Shown: positions 62,701 through 64,000 of the stretch, piece by piece | How positions within the stretch are numbered: position 1 is the stretch's first letter | Layout: each line of letters starts with the position of its first letter | Origin: Neoceratodus forsteri | Lineage: Eukaryota > Chordata > Ceratodontiformes > Ceratodontidae | Reading direction: 5' to 3' | DNA length: 64,000 bases | Assembly (NCBI GenBank): GCA_016271365.2 | Contig: CM057453.1 | Location: forward strand, 503,833,001-503,897,000 | Program-made: the position numbers and the translations under genes | The notes under the pieces: model-generated | What the model was told of the DNA's origin: nothing | The model's input: the letters and a program-made list of their open reading frames with translations, nothing else | Databases searched by the model: none

Positions 62701-63250
62701 CTAGCTTGCAAGGGTTGGGGGCTGTGTTGTACCAAGAGCACGAGAATGGCCTGAGACCAGTGGCCTTTGCCAGTAGAAGCCTGACCCCATCCGAAAAGAA
62801 CTATCCTGTACATAAGTTAGAGTTCCTAGCTTTGAAGTGGGCTATTGTTGACCAATTCCATGAGTACTTGTATGGGGCTAAAATACTAGTAAAAACTGAC
62901 AATAATCCTTTGACCTATGTGCAGACCTCAGCTAAGTTGGATGCCACTGGCCATAGGTGGCTTTCTGCATTATCTACATATGACTATGCTCTCGAATACC
63001 GAGCAGGTCTGAACCACATAGATGCTGATGCTCTCTCCCGGAGGCCTGTTCCCCAGAATGATTGGGTCCGATTGGCAGAACCTGACATTGGGCACTCTGC
63101 CGGAAGTTTGACAGGGAGGAACAAATGTCCACGACGCAGTGGACTGCATGGTGGATTGCTTGGGAGCTCTGAGAATTGCATACCTGCTCTTATGCCACTT
63201 TTCTGCAATAGACATTGGTGCACCGCCTCAGCTGGACAATGACAGTATTC
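62690..63250 (+). pseudogene. RNase H of Gypsy copy 2
   Basis: Starts with HTDAS at about 62692 in one frame and GLGAVLYQEHENGLRPVAFA in the next. It is then open: SEKNYPVHKLEFLALKWAIV (catalytic Glu), GAKILVKTDNNPLTYVQTSA (catalytic Asp), TGHRWLSALSTYDYALEYRA and GLNHIDADALSRRPVPQ, the usual end of Gypsy RNase H. Frame problems resume after 63085. It joins the integrase N-terminus. Confidence 0.9.
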
Positions 63251-64000
63251 AGTGGGCTCAACCTGCCGATCCCATGATCAAAGCAGCTTTAGAAGCCCTC
63301 TATGCAGGAAAAGATGTGTCAAATTACGCTCCACTGATTTGAGAACTGCACTGTTATACAAAGAAGGTCCTAAGTTGAAACTGATCAATAAACTGTTATA
63401 CAGAGAAACAGTAGACAGAGGGGACAGACAAACAACAACTAGTGCTGCCCACTGCCTTTCGAGACTCAGTACTGAGGTCCTTGCACAACCACATGGGGCA
63501 CCTTGGTATAGACAGAACACTTGACTTGGTGAAGATCCAGATTCTATTGGCCTAAGATGGGGGCTGATGTGGAGCAACACATTCGAACTTGTAGTACGCT
63601 GCTTACAGAGGAAAGCTTTGCACCAGAGGGCTGCCCCTTGTTAACATCACCACCAGTGCACCCATGGAGCTGGTCTGTATTGATTTTCTAAGTTTGGAGT
63701 CAGATCAAAGAAATATCAGTAATGTGCTGGTGGTCACTGACCATTTCACGAGATATGCCCAAGCTTTCCCACCAAAGACCAGAAAGCATCCACTGTGGCC
63801 AAAGTACTTGTAGAAAACTTTTTTGTTCACTATGGGGCTCCACAAAGAATCCATTCTGATCAAGGGAGAGACTTTGAGAGTCGTCTGATCAAAGAGATGC
63901 TTTCTCTGTGGGGAGTGCGAAAGTCCAGAACCACTCCTTACCACCCCCAGGGGACCCACAGCCTGAACGTTTCAACCGCACTTTGCTAGATATGCTAGGC
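63251..64000 (+). pseudogene. Integrase of Gypsy copy 2, cut by window end
   Basis: The N-terminal zinc-binding part is in broken frames (the H-x-x-x-H bases near 63487-63505, Cys-containing bases near 63590-63610). The catalytic core reads MELVCIDFLSLESDQRNISN (first Asp, about 63680), VVTDHFTRYAQAF, VENFFVHYGAPQRIHSDQGR (second Asp, about 63860), DFESRLIKEMLSLWGVRKSR (catalytic Glu) and TTPYHPQGT. A frameshift near 63770 separates the halves. It follows the same sequence as copy 1 at 52640-52990, but its second Asp block is intact. Confidence 0.9.

Larger units (their letters stand above)
57426..64000 (+). mobile_element. Gypsy copy 2 (same family), cut by window end
   Basis: 5' LTR 57426-59032, then gag, protease, RT, RNase H and the integrase up to the window end. 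Same family and order as copy 1, with many small differences, so it is a separate insertion rather than a segmental duplicate: its flanks differ and its LTR is more divergent. Confidence 0.93.

Noticed and set aside
1..64000. CRISPR arrays, bacterial operons, phage genes, tRNA or rRNA genes
   Set aside because: None seen; direct repeats present are LTRs, monomers, microsatellites and target duplications. The tRNA-like head at 39329 is a SINE promoter, not a tRNA gene.

Overview
The window is non-coding vertebrate chromosomal DNA made almost entirely of transposable elements in several layers of nesting. I see no host protein-coding exon, no tRNA or rRNA gene, and nothing bacterial or phage-like. 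The mixture (Tc1 and pogo DNA transposons, a DIRS-type retroelement, CR1-, L2- and L1/Tx1-type LINEs, a Penelope trace, tRNA-derived and CORE/V-type SINEs, long Gypsy elements) suggests a non-mammalian vertebrate with a large repeat-rich genome. An amphibian (caecilian or similar) or a lobe-finned fish is my best guess, but the species is inference.

Region 1 (1 to about 30.3 kb) is one large nest. A DIRS-type element on the minus strand is the outermost layer. Its gag starts at 30018, continues at 28431-26251, resumes in the reverse transcriptase at 3804-3601, and ends after RNase H near 1377. Three elements interrupt it: an antisense L2 LINE (28432-29957), a complete CR1-group LINE on the plus strand (about 3805-26250), and a pogo-like DNA transposon (2736-3600). 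The CR1-group LINE is itself cut into six pieces by an antisense LINE (6546-7657), a 5 kb L2 LINE with a 2A-like motif (8339-13370), a second L2 in antisense (13417-14536), an L1/Tx1 LINE (14632-23428, carrying a CR1 at 17689-19926) and an ORF1-only 'half-L1' (24471-26231). A Tc1-like transposon, a CA microsatellite and a Penelope-like fragment fill 1-1376.

Region 2 (about 30.3-36.3 kb) is older DNA with few recognisable pieces: an L2-like trace, a CR1 trace, an L2 3' end and two hairpin-forming inverted repeats.

Region 3 (about 36.3-64 kb) is a second nest. A CR1 LINE with repeats in its leader (36.3-40.0 kb) carries a tRNA-type SINE with a 16-bp target duplication. It is followed by a Gypsy-type gag fragment with a SCAN-like segment (40.0-40.6 kb), a second L2 LINE with a 2A-like motif (40.6-45.8 kb, with three insertions), and an L1/Tx1 LINE (45.9-57.4 kb). 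Two copies of one Gypsy family with about 1.6 kb LTRs and a PNMA-like gag lie inside that L1. The first is complete (46415-56186, CACA target duplication); the second starts at 57426 and runs off the window.

Every recognisable reading frame carries stops or frameshifts, so all proteins are listed as pseudogenes. Some lesions are single-base indels in homopolymers and could be assembly error.
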